58,827 nt of DNA from a virus: IMG/VR virus record IMGVR_UViG_3300048088_000132, positions 1 through 58,827 of that record. One strand, given 5' to 3'. The notes beneath the pieces are model-generated. The model made no database searches, was not told where the DNA came from, and saw nothing but the letters and a program-made list of their open reading frames with translations. Within the stretch, counting starts at the first letter, position 1. Each line of letters begins with the position of its first letter. Positions 47,427 through 56,400 of this stretch are shown in pieces. A program made the translations under genes and the position numbers.

Positions 47427-48004
47427 AACTTGATGGACTCCGGCTTCCAGGACCGGCGCTTGATGCTGCCTCCCGTCTTGGTACCCCTACCCGACTTGCC
47501 CCGGATCGTGGCCCCCGACCGATACCCCTTCTTTTGATAGGGAGCAACGATCGTGACCGTGCCCAACACACTGTCCAGCTTGTCAGGAAGTTGCAGAGCT
47601 ATCTTCTTGAGGCCCCTCTTCATGCCCTTCTCAGCAGTCGGTGACTGAGCGTTACCATCAAGCTCAGCCACCAGGTTGGCCGAGGCAGATGTCAACTGCC
47701 CCCGGTACCAGACGTCTGGGTCGGCCCACGGGTGGATCTTCGGGTCCAACCGCATGCAGACGTAGGACTTGGACACACCTCGACGGCCAAGCTCCACGAT
47801 GCCATTGGTGCTAGCTGTCGCGGTCATGCCGTTGGCAACCGTGCAGTGGTGCACATCGAGACAGATTGCCTCGATACGGTTCCTGTACGTGTAGTGGAAG
47901 CTGATCTTGACCCCATCAGGGATGTCAACGTACTCATTGGTGTCGTACGGGTGGACGGTGGACTGCGGCGTACGCACCAGGCGGCGCCGAGGCTGCTCAG
48001 GCAT
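47423..48004 (-). CDS. Unknown basic protein with N-terminal terminal-motif
   Basis: 193 residues from ATG 48004, with an AGAAGGGAG ribosome site. The N-terminus MPEQPRRRLVRTPQS almost duplicates the C-terminus of the nuclease at 27674 (PQPRRRRLVRSP). The middle is beta-rich; the end is very basic and Gly-rich (IRGKSGRGTKTGGSIKRRSW), suggesting nucleic-acid binding. There is no recognised family. Confidence 0.55.
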   Translation of the reverse strand: MPEQPRRRLVRTPQSTVHPYDTNEYVDIPDGVKISFHYTYRNRIEAICLDVHHCTVANGMTATASTNGIVELGRRGVSKSYVCMRLDPKIHPWADPDVWYRGQLTSASANLVAELDGNAQSPTAEKGMKRGLKKIALQLPDKLDSVLGTVTIVAPYQKKGYRSGATIRGKSGRGTKTGGSIKRRSWKPESIKL

Positions 48005-48072
48005 GCCATGCTCCCTTCTGATTCGGTGTCCTCACACCTGGGCCGAGCAGCGTACCGCGTTCTGGGACGGCC

Positions 48073-48085
48073 GTCAGTGTCAGTG
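48073..48085 (+). repeat. 13-bp repeat GTCAGTGTCAGTG
   Basis: This perfect copy is intergenic in the 166-bp gap 48005-48170, between a terminator and the 193-aa gene's promoter region. Confidence 0.85.
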
Positions 48086-48112
48086 GTTCGTAGGGCACTG
48101 TACCTGAGAAAC

Positions 48113-48148
48113 GAGGCACCCCCTGGGTCCGAGCCCAGGGGGTGCCTC
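48113..48148 (-). terminator. Strong terminator hairpin
   Basis: Perfect 15-bp arms (48113-48127 and 48134-48148) with a 6-nt loop lie just after the 294-aa gene. CGTTTCTC follows on the minus strand. Confidence 0.75.
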
Positions 48149-48170
48149 TTCGCCCGCTACAACAGGGACT

Positions 48171-49055
48171 CTACTGCGCGATGAAGGCCAGCGCATCAGC
48201 CTCGGGGATCATGCGGGTGACCACGGCGTGGTTGAAGTGGACGACCACCAACACACCCTGGCCATCACCGTTGGTAAGGGCCACCGTCTCCGGGGGCCGC
48301 AGCTTGGACTCGATGACCTCGATCAACTCCTTCTTGCTCGCACCCTTGGAGTCGATGCCCTGCGAGCGAGCAACGGCGCCAAGCTCAGCCATCGTCATCT
48401 TCGCCAGTTCGGCAGGGGTGTAGACCACCACCTCGTCAGCCTCGGGCTCACCCTCCTCAAGTTCCTCGACCGCCTCGATGATCTCGTCCACCGTGGCTGA
48501 CGCCGCGGCCTTCTTTGCGGCCTTCTTGACGGGTCCCGGCGCCTTCGCCGCCGCCGCTTTCTTGGTGGCCGATTTGGCAGGCACCGGCTCCGGCTCCGGC
48601 TCGACTTCGCCTTCGTCCTCACCCTCCAGCGTGATCTTGTACATCTGACCGTTCAACTGGAACACCGGGGTGTCTCCGTCGATGGCCGTCTCCATGAAAC
48701 GCTGAAGGTCATCGTCGGGGTTGTCGTCGTCCAGCAGCACGAGCAGCGTTGCATCTTCGCTCTCAGCCACGCGCTCCTGGATGCGCTCCAGCATCGAGCC
48801 GAAGACGTCATCGGTGGCGATGGTCTCCTGAGCGCCGTCCACCGTGGTACCAGTGGCGGTGTAGATCTCGAACCAGATCTCGTTGGCCGTCAGCCACTTG
48901 ACGATGGCGTTGTCCGTGGCCGTGGGCTCGTCCTTGCCCTCCATGATCGTCCAGAAGTCCACGTCCTCCTGGGTGGCTTTGTCCCGCAGATCCTTGAGGG
49001 CTGCGGTGATCTCCTTCACTGGGCCGGTACCGTTCCCGGCTATCGCGTACAACAT
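48171..49055 (-). CDS. Nucleoid-like protein with Lys/Ala linker and SAP-like helices
   Basis: 294 residues. The N-terminus is acidic and folded; the central KSATKKAAAAKAPGPVKKAA is a histone-H1-like basic linker; the region around 235-265 (MAELGAVARSQGIDSKGASK) resembles a SAP/Rho-N helix pair; the end is a short beta domain. The mix suggests binding to DNA or RNA plus protein contacts. It is transcribed alone between the membrane gene and a strong terminator. Confidence 0.6.
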   Translation of the reverse strand: MLYAIAGNGTGPVKEITAALKDLRDKATQEDVDFWTIMEGKDEPTATDNAIVKWLTANEIWFEIYTATGTTVDGAQETIATDDVFGSMLERIQERVAESEDATLLVLLDDDNPDDDLQRFMETAIDGDTPVFQLNGQMYKITLEGEDEGEVEPEPEPVPAKSATKKAAAAKAPGPVKKAAKKAAASATVDEIIEAVEELEEGEPEADEVVVYTPAELAKMTMAELGAVARSQGIDSKGASKKELIEVIESKLRPPETVALTNGDGQGVLVVVHFNHAVVTRMIPEADALAFIAQ

Positions 49056-49100
49056 GCCGTCTCCTGTTCCATGTCTCTTGGTCCATGCACAAAGTGGGTG

Positions 49101-49364
49101 CTACCTGCGGATGGTCCGCGTCACCGACGCCACCTTAATCCAGTCCCGGATGTGCCCTAGCACCTGGTCCAAGCGGTACCAGATGTGAGCAAACCCGGCT
49201 GCTGCTGGCCCCCATGCTGCTGACTCACCAGCCCACCAGCATCCCAGACAGCCCAGGCCGATGGCCAGCACCATGAAGAACCAGTCCGGGGCCATGATGA
49301 GGTCGTGAACCGGGCGGATCACAACGAAGACACCCAGGCCTACCAGCACAAACGTCAGTACCAT
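49101..49364 (-). CDS. Small membrane protein
   Basis: 87 residues. Two hydrophobic helices (MVLTFVLVGLGVFVVI and MVLAIGLGCLGCWWAG) are followed by a basic C-terminus (DWIKVASVTRTIRR). It could be a holin or antiholin, or a phage envelope factor. It lies between the tail module and the 294-aa gene. Confidence 0.6.
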   Translation of the reverse strand: MVLTFVLVGLGVFVVIRPVHDLIMAPDWFFMVLAIGLGCLGCWWAGESAAWGPAAAGFAHIWYRLDQVLGHIRDWIKVASVTRTIRR

Positions 49365-49376
49365 AGGTTCGGTACC

Positions 49377-50654
49377 CTACGGCATGACGCGTGAACCCCA
49401 GTCCTCCAAGGGGTGCTTCGTGTCGTTGGCGTTCAGCACGTCCCAGTGAGTGTTGAGCGTCTGCCCCGAGGGCACCCAGTCGCTCACCATGGCAGGCAGG
49501 GTGACCTGGCCTTCCTTGTACTCACCGAAGAGCCTCGCCGCCGTGATGTGCCGGTTGGTGTAGTAGAAGCTGTAGCTCTGGGCCACCTGGCCCTGCCAGG
49601 TGAAGTCCCCGGGCATGCCGGTGAGGCTAGCGCCGTCCCAGTAGTCGTTGAGGGCGTAGGAGTCCTCCAGCAGGCACATGTCCAGATCGAAGGCGCCGTC
49701 CGACTCGAAGTGTGGTACCACAGCCACCACGTCATCCATGGGCTGGAAGATGCAGTCGATGCGGCTCCACGTGCTGTACAGGAACCATTCATCACCCACA
49801 TGGCGCGCCCACTGCGTGGCCACGGTGTTGTAGCCCGTGTCGAGCGCCACGAGCGCGATGTTGATCTTGAGCCCGGTGACCGACCGGACGTAGCACGACA
49901 GTCGCCACGCACTCTGGTTGGGGATGGGGATCGACTCGAACTTCTTGCCGGTCGTGCGCCCGAAGAACCGACCGTCGAGCGCCCCGGCCACACGGGTAAG
50001 GGTGCCGTCTGAGCGCCAGCCGAAGTTGCCGGTGTCCTCGAAAGACGGATTGGGCATCCAGTTGACCCGCTGTGGTACCAGATAGATGTGCTGAGTGCGG
50101 GCCGACTGCCAGTCGAGCGAGCCCGGGGCCTGCACCGTGGGCTCAGGATTGATGGGCGTGGCAACGCCGCCCGTGACCGAGTAGTCGAACAGGTGGTGGG
50201 TGGCGTTGGTGATCTTGGCCCCTGGTGCCACGACGTTGCCGAAGGGACCGTCATCGATCAGCACCCACGGCCGCGTCACCCCCGCTACCGCTGTGCCGTC
50301 ATCGATATACCAGACGGCAGCGTCTACGTAGACCGCCCGGTCATTGGTACCAATCGGGATCGGCACCCAGTCGGCGGTGTAGCTCACCGTGTGGATGCCA
50401 GGCCGGTTGGTGGCGTCCAGGATGGCGTCACCCAACGTCTGCGCTGTGGGACGAGCGTAGGTGGGGCTCCCGCCGACTGTTGCCGTCGAGATCTCCTGGA
50501 AGCCGATGGCAGCGATGAGCCCGACGATGTCGTTGGGCGTGCTGACACTCACATCAACCGAGTGCGCGAGCAACGCCATCGTCATGGTCTTCCCGGCGAA
50601 GCTGTAGCCCCCGGCGATTTGCGTCAGCATGAACGGGTTGTAGGTGACGGTCAC
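49377..50654 (-). CDS. Minor tail protein with carbohydrate-binding-like domain
   Basis: 425 residues from GTG 50654, overlapping the upstream stop (GTGA). The N-terminal half is beta-rich. At about 220, VNWMPNPSFEDTGNFGW is the start pattern of a CBM-like or virion carbohydrate-binding jelly roll (W.pNPSFE...). A glycan-contact role at the tail tip is likely. No catalytic residues are seen. Confidence 0.65.
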   Translation of the reverse strand: MTVTYNPFMLTQIAGGYSFAGKTMTMALLAHSVDVSVSTPNDIVGLIAAIGFQEISTATVGGSPTYARPTAQTLGDAILDATNRPGIHTVSYTADWVPIPIGTNDRAVYVDAAVWYIDDGTAVAGVTRPWVLIDDGPFGNVVAPGAKITNATHHLFDYSVTGGVATPINPEPTVQAPGSLDWQSARTQHIYLVPQRVNWMPNPSFEDTGNFGWRSDGTLTRVAGALDGRFFGRTTGKKFESIPIPNQSAWRLSCYVRSVTGLKINIALVALDTGYNTVATQWARHVGDEWFLYSTWSRIDCIFQPMDDVVAVVPHFESDGAFDLDMCLLEDSYALNDYWDGASLTGMPGDFTWQGQVAQSYSFYYTNRHITAARLFGEYKEGQVTLPAMVSDWVPSGQTLNTHWDVLNANDTKHPLEDWGSRVMP

Positions 50655-51100
50655 AGTGGTGCTCCCTCGAACGTCGCAAGGGCGCTGAGTCCCACTGACA
50701 CTGACGCGCCCACCGACGTGATCTGAGCGACCTGAGCGGAGGCTATGTGTCTCCCCTGGAGCGCCGTGGCTGCATGCCACCAGATGGCCGGGAAGACGTA
50801 CAGGTCCCCGGTGAACTGTTGCTGGAAGGCATAGCGTTGCCAGGCGGTACTATCGGTGAGCAGACCCCCGGCGCCCGGGTTGTACGTCTGCCGGTAGGCA
50901 CCCTTGTTGTCGTAGGTGACGAAGGAGCCCACCACCGTGGCGTTGGGAGCGCCCAGCAGGTGGCAGCACTGGAACTGGAACTCCCAGACCTCGCCGTTAT
51001 GCACAGGGATGCCGAAGTGCTGCCAGTCGGTCTCCTTGGCCCCGTCGAAGCCGCCGTCAGCGGTGAGGCCACAGACCACGGTCATGTCTACATAGGGCAT
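50651..51100 (-). CDS. Small tail-associated protein
   Basis: 149 residues from ATG 51100 (TGATG overlap). Beta-rich with many Gly and aromatics (WEFQFQCCHLLGAPNATVVG). Its SVSV codons hold a 13-bp repeat. It is probably a baseplate or fibre accessory, from position. Confidence 0.55.
   Translation of the reverse strand: MPYVDMTVVCGLTADGGFDGAKETDWQHFGIPVHNGEVWEFQFQCCHLLGAPNATVVGSFVTYDNKGAYRQTYNPGAGGLLTDSTAWQRYAFQQQFTGDLYVFPAIWWHAATALQGRHIASAQVAQITSVGASVSVGLSALATFEGAPL
50693..50705 (-). repeat. 13-bp repeat GTCAGTGTCAGTG (minus orientation)
   Basis: This perfect copy lies in the C-terminal codons (GASVSVG) of the 149-aa tail gene. Confidence 0.85.
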
Positions 51101-54100
51101 CAGACCACCTCCCAGCGAGCCAGCACGAGTCCCGGTGAGTAGGTGAGGTTAGAGAGGCGCTGCGTGACCGAAACGATGTAGTTCCGCTGGAGCGCCACGT
51201 AGACGATGTCGTTCACGGCGATGTCAGTGTCAGTGGTGATCCGACACAGTTCACCGTTGTCGTTGTTGAGGTAACCACTGGCAATCGTCAACCGGTTCTT
51301 CATCACCCAGAAGGGCTGCATCCCGGTGTAGTCGGCTGTGCTCGGGGTCAGTATGGCCGAGATGCTGAAGTGACCGGCCACCGTGGACTTCCACACCCCC
51401 GAGGTGGCAGGGATAGCGACAGACTGCGCGATCCGCCAGAACGGGTAGGTGGCGTACGAGTATGTCGGGGTCGTGGTCGTGTAGAAGTCCTGGCTAGACG
51501 GGCACCAGATGCGGATCTCACACACCTGACCCGCCAACACACTGGCGTTGGTGAGATGCGCGAGGATGGGATGGATGCCATCCGCCGTCGAGCGACTGTG
51601 CTCCACGCCGCCGATGAACAACGCGATGATCGTGCCCGCCAGCACCGGAGTATTCGCCGCGATACCACCGATGAACATCACGTTGAACTCAGCCAGCGTT
51701 ACGTTGCTGGCGGGTTGCCAACCGATACCATCTCCGGCCACGTTGGTCCACGCCACGCCCGAAGGTGCGAAGACATCCGCTGGCCAGGAGGTACGGTTCC
51801 ATCCAGCAGGCAACGTAATCGTGCCGCCTGGTGAGCTACTGGCGGCTGCCACGTGCGAACCCAGCATCTTGTTGGTAGCCGTCGCCCCTGCCGCGATCGC
51901 ACCCGCATCGACCCACGCCGTGCCGGTACCACCGGTCGGCGCTGACCGCTGCGTATTGATATTGACGACGTCCCTGGTGGTCAGGTACGTACCGGTACCA
52001 CCTGGTGGACCGAAGAACTGCCCGACCCACGACACTCGGGTGCTGTCGTAGAGATACAGCATCTCGTAGCTCTGCGCCGGGTTCCACGGCCGGTCCGGTA
52101 TGTTCGACTGCGCCCGACCGGTGATCATGGGCACCGTGGAGCGCAACGTCGTGAGGTCAGGCGGTGCGATGGCCGGAGAGCCATCAGCCACCTGCCACTT
52201 AGGGTTGTAACCCGAGATGGGTCCCAGGGCACCCATCGTGGCCGGGATGGTCAACGTCGCTATACCAGCGACCCAGAACAGCCCCGGGTGTCCACCCACT
52301 GTCTGGTACTCTAGATGCCAGGTGGTACCGTCCTGTAGCTGTACGTAGTCACCGGACTTCCACGCCACCGGAGGATGCACGTTGCTGATGCTGGGGCCAC
52401 CAGTGTTGAGCGCCGCGATGTTGGCAGGGGGCAACGCACCCATGGGGAACATCCAGGCCGGAGCCCCGGCGTTGACATAGCCCAGCGTGGGACGCGTCAC
52501 TGTGCCTGGCCCTGCTACCCACGCGGTGCCGTTCCAGTGCGTCGTCTCGGCGTTCGGCAAGGTGTACATGTCACCAGCCCACCAGCCCGCCGTGTTGACC
52601 GGGTAGTAGTTGGGCACGACCCCAGCCACCACCGGAGGTACCGCCGCGAGGAGCCCAGCGAAGGTCTGCGGGTAGAAGCTGACAGGCCCGGTGATGTTGC
52701 TCACCGCCCCGTAGAGCCCCGGGAAGATGGTCACCAGGATCTCGATGATCTCCATGACACCACGGCCCATCTCGGGCGGCAGTTGCGGCAGTGTGAGAGT
52801 GGTGGCAAAGCCCGTGGAGTTGTACGTGCCCGCGTACTTGCGAAGCTGGAGGTAGGTGTACAGGTCATTGGGCGGGTGCGTGGGGCCGATGGGGTTCGTC
52901 ATGTCCAGCACGTGAGGATTCGTGTACGGCAGCCAGTGGCCCACGCCGTTGACGAACTCAGCGTCATCAGGCGAGAGCACTGCGTTGTAGCCCTGGATCA
53001 CGATGGCCTGGTAGTTACTGGCGGCGTAGATCATCTCCTGGAGCCCCAGGAGCGTCCCTCGCATGCCCTCAAGCTCCCACAACCGCCCTACCAGCGAGCG
53101 GTACCGGGCTCCCCCCAGGGCAGACTCCGGGGGGAGCCCGAGGTTGGCCCCCACTTGTTGAGTGAACTGTAGCGGAGCCAGGTCGTTGTCGTAGATGTTC
53201 AGGATGCCGTCGAGCAGTGTCCGGTTGTAGTCGGCGTCGTAGCCCAGCACGGCCAGGAAGCGCCGCAGTTGCCCGTTCTGCCCGTCCCCTGCGGCCTGAT
53301 TGTCCACCCCCTGATAGAAAGGCGGGATCATGCCGAACAGCTTGTCGGCATGACCGTACATCTTTGGTACCAGCACCTTCTCAGTAGCAGCAGCCATCCA
53401 GAGCGCAGGCTGTGGGTACGGCTGGCTGGTGACGTTGACGAAGAGCGTGTAATAGTACCAACGGCCCTCGGTGAGGGGCTTGTCCCACGCCTGTTGATTG
53501 AACTGAGCGGTCACCGGGAGCGCCAGGTTGTCCGGATTGTAGAACACGGGCTCGCCGTCGAGGGGCGTGGTGGGGTAGCCGAAGCCACCCCGCACCAGTA
53601 CCATCTCGCCCCGGTTGGGCACCGAGGCAGGCACCTGGATACGCATTAGCACAGCGTCGTACCCGTACGGCGTGCCGGTGAGCGTGGTGCCCTTGACGAC
53701 GTCGAAGACGTAGTCCTGCGGGCCGTAGCGCAGCGGTGACTGGATGCCCGCCGTGATCGAGTCGGGCCATGGCGTGGCCCAGTACGTCCGCATGTCGTTG
53801 TAGACCTGATAATGCGCGCTCAGGTCGTTACTCACGAAGCCGAAGGACTGCTCCCGCGTACCACCCGAGGGCCGGTCGATCACGGTGAACCACAGGATCG
53901 GCCCCATGCGTGACCGGATGCTGGCCATGCAACCACCCGGCATGATGGTGGCGAAGACGTTGTGCGCCCGGTTGGACTGCTCAGCCTGGCTGATGGGTAC
54001 CGACCGTGGCGCACCGGTCTCGGTGGTCCAGAGCTTGAGGTTCCGGCCCGGTGCGTAGTTGTCCAGGATGGTGAGCACGGCCTGTGCCGACACCAGGTTC

Positions 54101-56400
54101 ATACCGGGCCAGCCACCCAGGTCGGTACAGGGCAGGTCCGTATCAAGGTACGGATGCCAGGCCACCGCGTCACAGTTGGCGTAGACGCCAAGCTGACCCC
54201 AGCGCTCGAAGGTGCTGAGCGCTCCCTTGCCGGGAGGGTTCGGTGTGCCCAGCGTCTGGAACACCGTGTCTGCTGTTGACAAACCACCAGTGATGACCGT
54301 CATGCCCGGTACGGCAGCCTTGATGGCCGGATACACCGCCGCCATCATGTTGGCGAAGGCCACCCGGTAGTTGGCGTCAGTCACCGAAGCCACGTTCCAG
54401 AACGTCGCCAGGTTCGGCTCGTTCCAGATCTCTACCTGGTGCACGCCGAGGCTCCAGAGGTGCACACAGGCCGTAGCACACCAGTTGGCGAAGGTCGTGT
54501 TGCTAGTTGGTGGCGTCTTGTCGTTGGTCGAGCCGTTCATCCACTGCGGCAGGATGTACAGCACCGGCAGGGGCGTGATCCCCTTGCTCAGGTCAGCCAA
54601 GATCCACTTGTCAGCCACCGAGTAGTTGAACGTGCCCGCCGTGGGGCTGATCTGTGACACCGGGTAGTCACTGCGGTGCCAACCCACGCCGAGGTCTTGC
54701 ATGAGGCTCGACTGTTGACTGATCAACAGGTCACTGGCGTAGGCACCCTGCTCCTGGGGCGTGGAGAACCCGGAGTTCACCTTGCCCTGGGAGAGGCTGA
54801 ACCCCGCCGAACGAAGGACATCGCCCCCGGTGTTGCGCCGCAGTGTGAACGGCTGCCACCCACTGGTGGGAGCAGCAGGCGCAGCAGGAGGAGCCACCTG
54901 GCCAGCAAGCGTCCCCGAGCCAGCGCCAAGCCCTGCTGACGAGCCCGCCAGTGCCACCATTGTGCTGAGCGCGCCAGTGACCGTGCCGACGCCGTCTGAC
55001 TGACCTGAGAGGGCCACTGGACCCGCAGGGGACACGTTGATGCTGTCCACGAACATGTCCGGGCCGACCGAACCACCGCACGAGACGTTAAGCGCCCAGA
55101 GGTCCGTGGAGAAGGCGTACGTCGTGGAGGCGAAGGCGTTCCAGGTGCGCCCGTTCGGGCTCGTCTCCCAGAACAGCGTGGTACCAGAGTGCCGGATGCG
55201 GAGCCACGCGTGAGCCACCGGATCGTAGGGCACGCTGTTGAGATCAGCACCAGGTGACGTGGTGGCGATCAGGTTGAGGCCGTAGACGATGAAGCTGATG
55301 ACCTGAGCACGGCTAGGGGTCTGGAGATCGAAGTGGGACTCCCGTCCCACTGCGGGTGTGGACGGCGTCCACTTGCAGTAGATGCTGCTGTTCTGGATGG
55401 TGTAGAAGGGGTTGGCGAAGTCCGTGCCCAGTGTGTAGAAGCTGCCCGTGCACTGGATGCCCACCCGCTGGTTGGCGCTGTCGTAGTAGGTACCGGGAGC
55501 GCCGCTGGTTGATACCCACTTGACCCGGTCCAGCGTGGTATCGAAGCTGTCGATGAGTTGACTGAACGGCAGGTACCGAGAGTTGAGGACCCGCACCGAC
55601 TGGCGGTAGTTGAGCAACGGGGCTGTCGGCTGGGTCGGCGCTTGGCTGAGCACCCGTACCAACTGCCGAAAGTTCTCGACCGGTGACGTAGTCCCTAGAA
55701 GACCCACCCGAATCGAGTGTCGAGCATCACGCACGATGTCGGTGGCCGGACCCGCACCTTGGAGGCCCACCCGAGCCGACTGCCGAGCATCAGCCGCCGC
55801 CGAGAGCGGAGTTAGCGTCTGCGAGCCACGGAAGCTCTCACCGCCGCCCATGGCCACATACATGTCGTCGTAGAGCGTCGTGGTGCTGGTCGAGCCGTTG
55901 ATTTGTACCGTGTCGAACACGGTCTTGGTACCCGCCTGCTTCGTGTCCTGAGCGGTGAGTGCCAGACGTTGGGTGCCGTTGAGGTTGATGGTGACGACAC
56001 CCACGGTGTCACTGAGCACTGCCTGGACTTCGACGTAGTACCAGGTGTTGATGGCGATGAGGCCAGTGGCCGTCGTGCCGATGACCGTGCCTGCGGAGTT
56101 GCCACGGCGCACCTGGATGGAGCCGTCAGTGAGCACAGTGAACGTGAGGTGCGCCGTGGCCCCGGTGTCCGAGTAGAGGCCGAGCAACTGACGAGGCGCC
56201 GACAGACTCGACACCTGCCAGGCGAAGCCGAGCGTGATGGTGGCCGACTCCAGCGTGGACGGGACCCGATACTGGTTGAAGCCTTGGAGGTTGAGATTCT
56301 GGGCGCAGTTTCCTGTGCGCCCCGCCACGATCGACCAGGGTGCCGAGTTGACACTCCAGTTGAAGAAGCTCTCGAACGGCTCCAGCAGCGCTGTTGTCAC
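51100..56400 (-). CDS. Baseplate protein with lectin-like, glycoside hydrolase and tail-protein-I domains
   Basis: 1766 residues from a GTG start. In order: an LamG/ConA-like domain (1-190) related to the next two genes; four ~20-residue [QH]S.RVG repeats (about 203-275); a second beta-sandwich (285-460); a Gly/Ser/Ala linker; a GH-A clan hydrolase (about 520-880) with IWNEPN (acid/base Glu661) and TTETG (nucleophile Glu794); a phage tail-protein-I (TIGR02242-like) domain (about 1030-1170; LRRFLAVLGY, RGTLLGLQEM); and a long fibre-like C-terminus. It probably degrades host surface glycan while anchoring to the baseplate. Confidence 0.75.
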   Translation of the reverse strand: MTTALLEPFESFFNWSVNSAPWSIVAGRTGNCAQNLNLQGFNQYRVPSTLESATITLGFAWQVSSLSAPRQLLGLYSDTGATAHLTFTVLTDGSIQVRRGNSAGTVIGTTATGLIAINTWYYVEVQAVLSDTVGVVTINLNGTQRLALTAQDTKQAGTKTVFDTVQINGSTSTTTLYDDMYVAMGGGESFRGSQTLTPLSAAADARQSARVGLQGAGPATDIVRDARHSIRVGLLGTTSPVENFRQLVRVLSQAPTQPTAPLLNYRQSVRVLNSRYLPFSQLIDSFDTTLDRVKWVSTSGAPGTYYDSANQRVGIQCTGSFYTLGTDFANPFYTIQNSSIYCKWTPSTPAVGRESHFDLQTPSRAQVISFIVYGLNLIATTSPGADLNSVPYDPVAHAWLRIRHSGTTLFWETSPNGRTWNAFASTTYAFSTDLWALNVSCGGSVGPDMFVDSINVSPAGPVALSGQSDGVGTVTGALSTMVALAGSSAGLGAGSGTLAGQVAPPAAPAAPTSGWQPFTLRRNTGGDVLRSAGFSLSQGKVNSGFSTPQEQGAYASDLLISQQSSLMQDLGVGWHRSDYPVSQISPTAGTFNYSVADKWILADLSKGITPLPVLYILPQWMNGSTNDKTPPTSNTTFANWCATACVHLWSLGVHQVEIWNEPNLATFWNVASVTDANYRVAFANMMAAVYPAIKAAVPGMTVITGGLSTADTVFQTLGTPNPPGKGALSTFERWGQLGVYANCDAVAWHPYLDTDLPCTDLGGWPGMNLVSAQAVLTILDNYAPGRNLKLWTTETGAPRSVPISQAEQSNRAHNVFATIMPGGCMASIRSRMGPILWFTVIDRPSGGTREQSFGFVSNDLSAHYQVYNDMRTYWATPWPDSITAGIQSPLRYGPQDYVFDVVKGTTLTGTPYGYDAVLMRIQVPASVPNRGEMVLVRGGFGYPTTPLDGEPVFYNPDNLALPVTAQFNQQAWDKPLTEGRWYYYTLFVNVTSQPYPQPALWMAAATEKVLVPKMYGHADKLFGMIPPFYQGVDNQAAGDGQNGQLRRFLAVLGYDADYNRTLLDGILNIYDNDLAPLQFTQQVGANLGLPPESALGGARYRSLVGRLWELEGMRGTLLGLQEMIYAASNYQAIVIQGYNAVLSPDDAEFVNGVGHWLPYTNPHVLDMTNPIGPTHPPNDLYTYLQLRKYAGTYNSTGFATTLTLPQLPPEMGRGVMEIIEILVTIFPGLYGAVSNITGPVSFYPQTFAGLLAAVPPVVAGVVPNYYPVNTAGWWAGDMYTLPNAETTHWNGTAWVAGPGTVTRPTLGYVNAGAPAWMFPMGALPPANIAALNTGGPSISNVHPPVAWKSGDYVQLQDGTTWHLEYQTVGGHPGLFWVAGIATLTIPATMGALGPISGYNPKWQVADGSPAIAPPDLTTLRSTVPMITGRAQSNIPDRPWNPAQSYEMLYLYDSTRVSWVGQFFGPPGGTGTYLTTRDVVNINTQRSAPTGGTGTAWVDAGAIAAGATATNKMLGSHVAAASSSPGGTITLPAGWNRTSWPADVFAPSGVAWTNVAGDGIGWQPASNVTLAEFNVMFIGGIAANTPVLAGTIIALFIGGVEHSRSTADGIHPILAHLTNASVLAGQVCEIRIWCPSSQDFYTTTTPTYSYATYPFWRIAQSVAIPATSGVWKSTVAGHFSISAILTPSTADYTGMQPFWVMKNRLTIASGYLNNDNGELCRITTDTDIAVNDIVYVALQRNYIVSVTQRLSNLTYSPGLVLARWEVV
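51223..51235 (+). repeat. 13-bp repeat GTCAGTGTCAGTG
   Basis: This perfect copy lies in the C-terminal codons (TDTDIAVND) of the 1766-aa protein. Confidence 0.85.
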
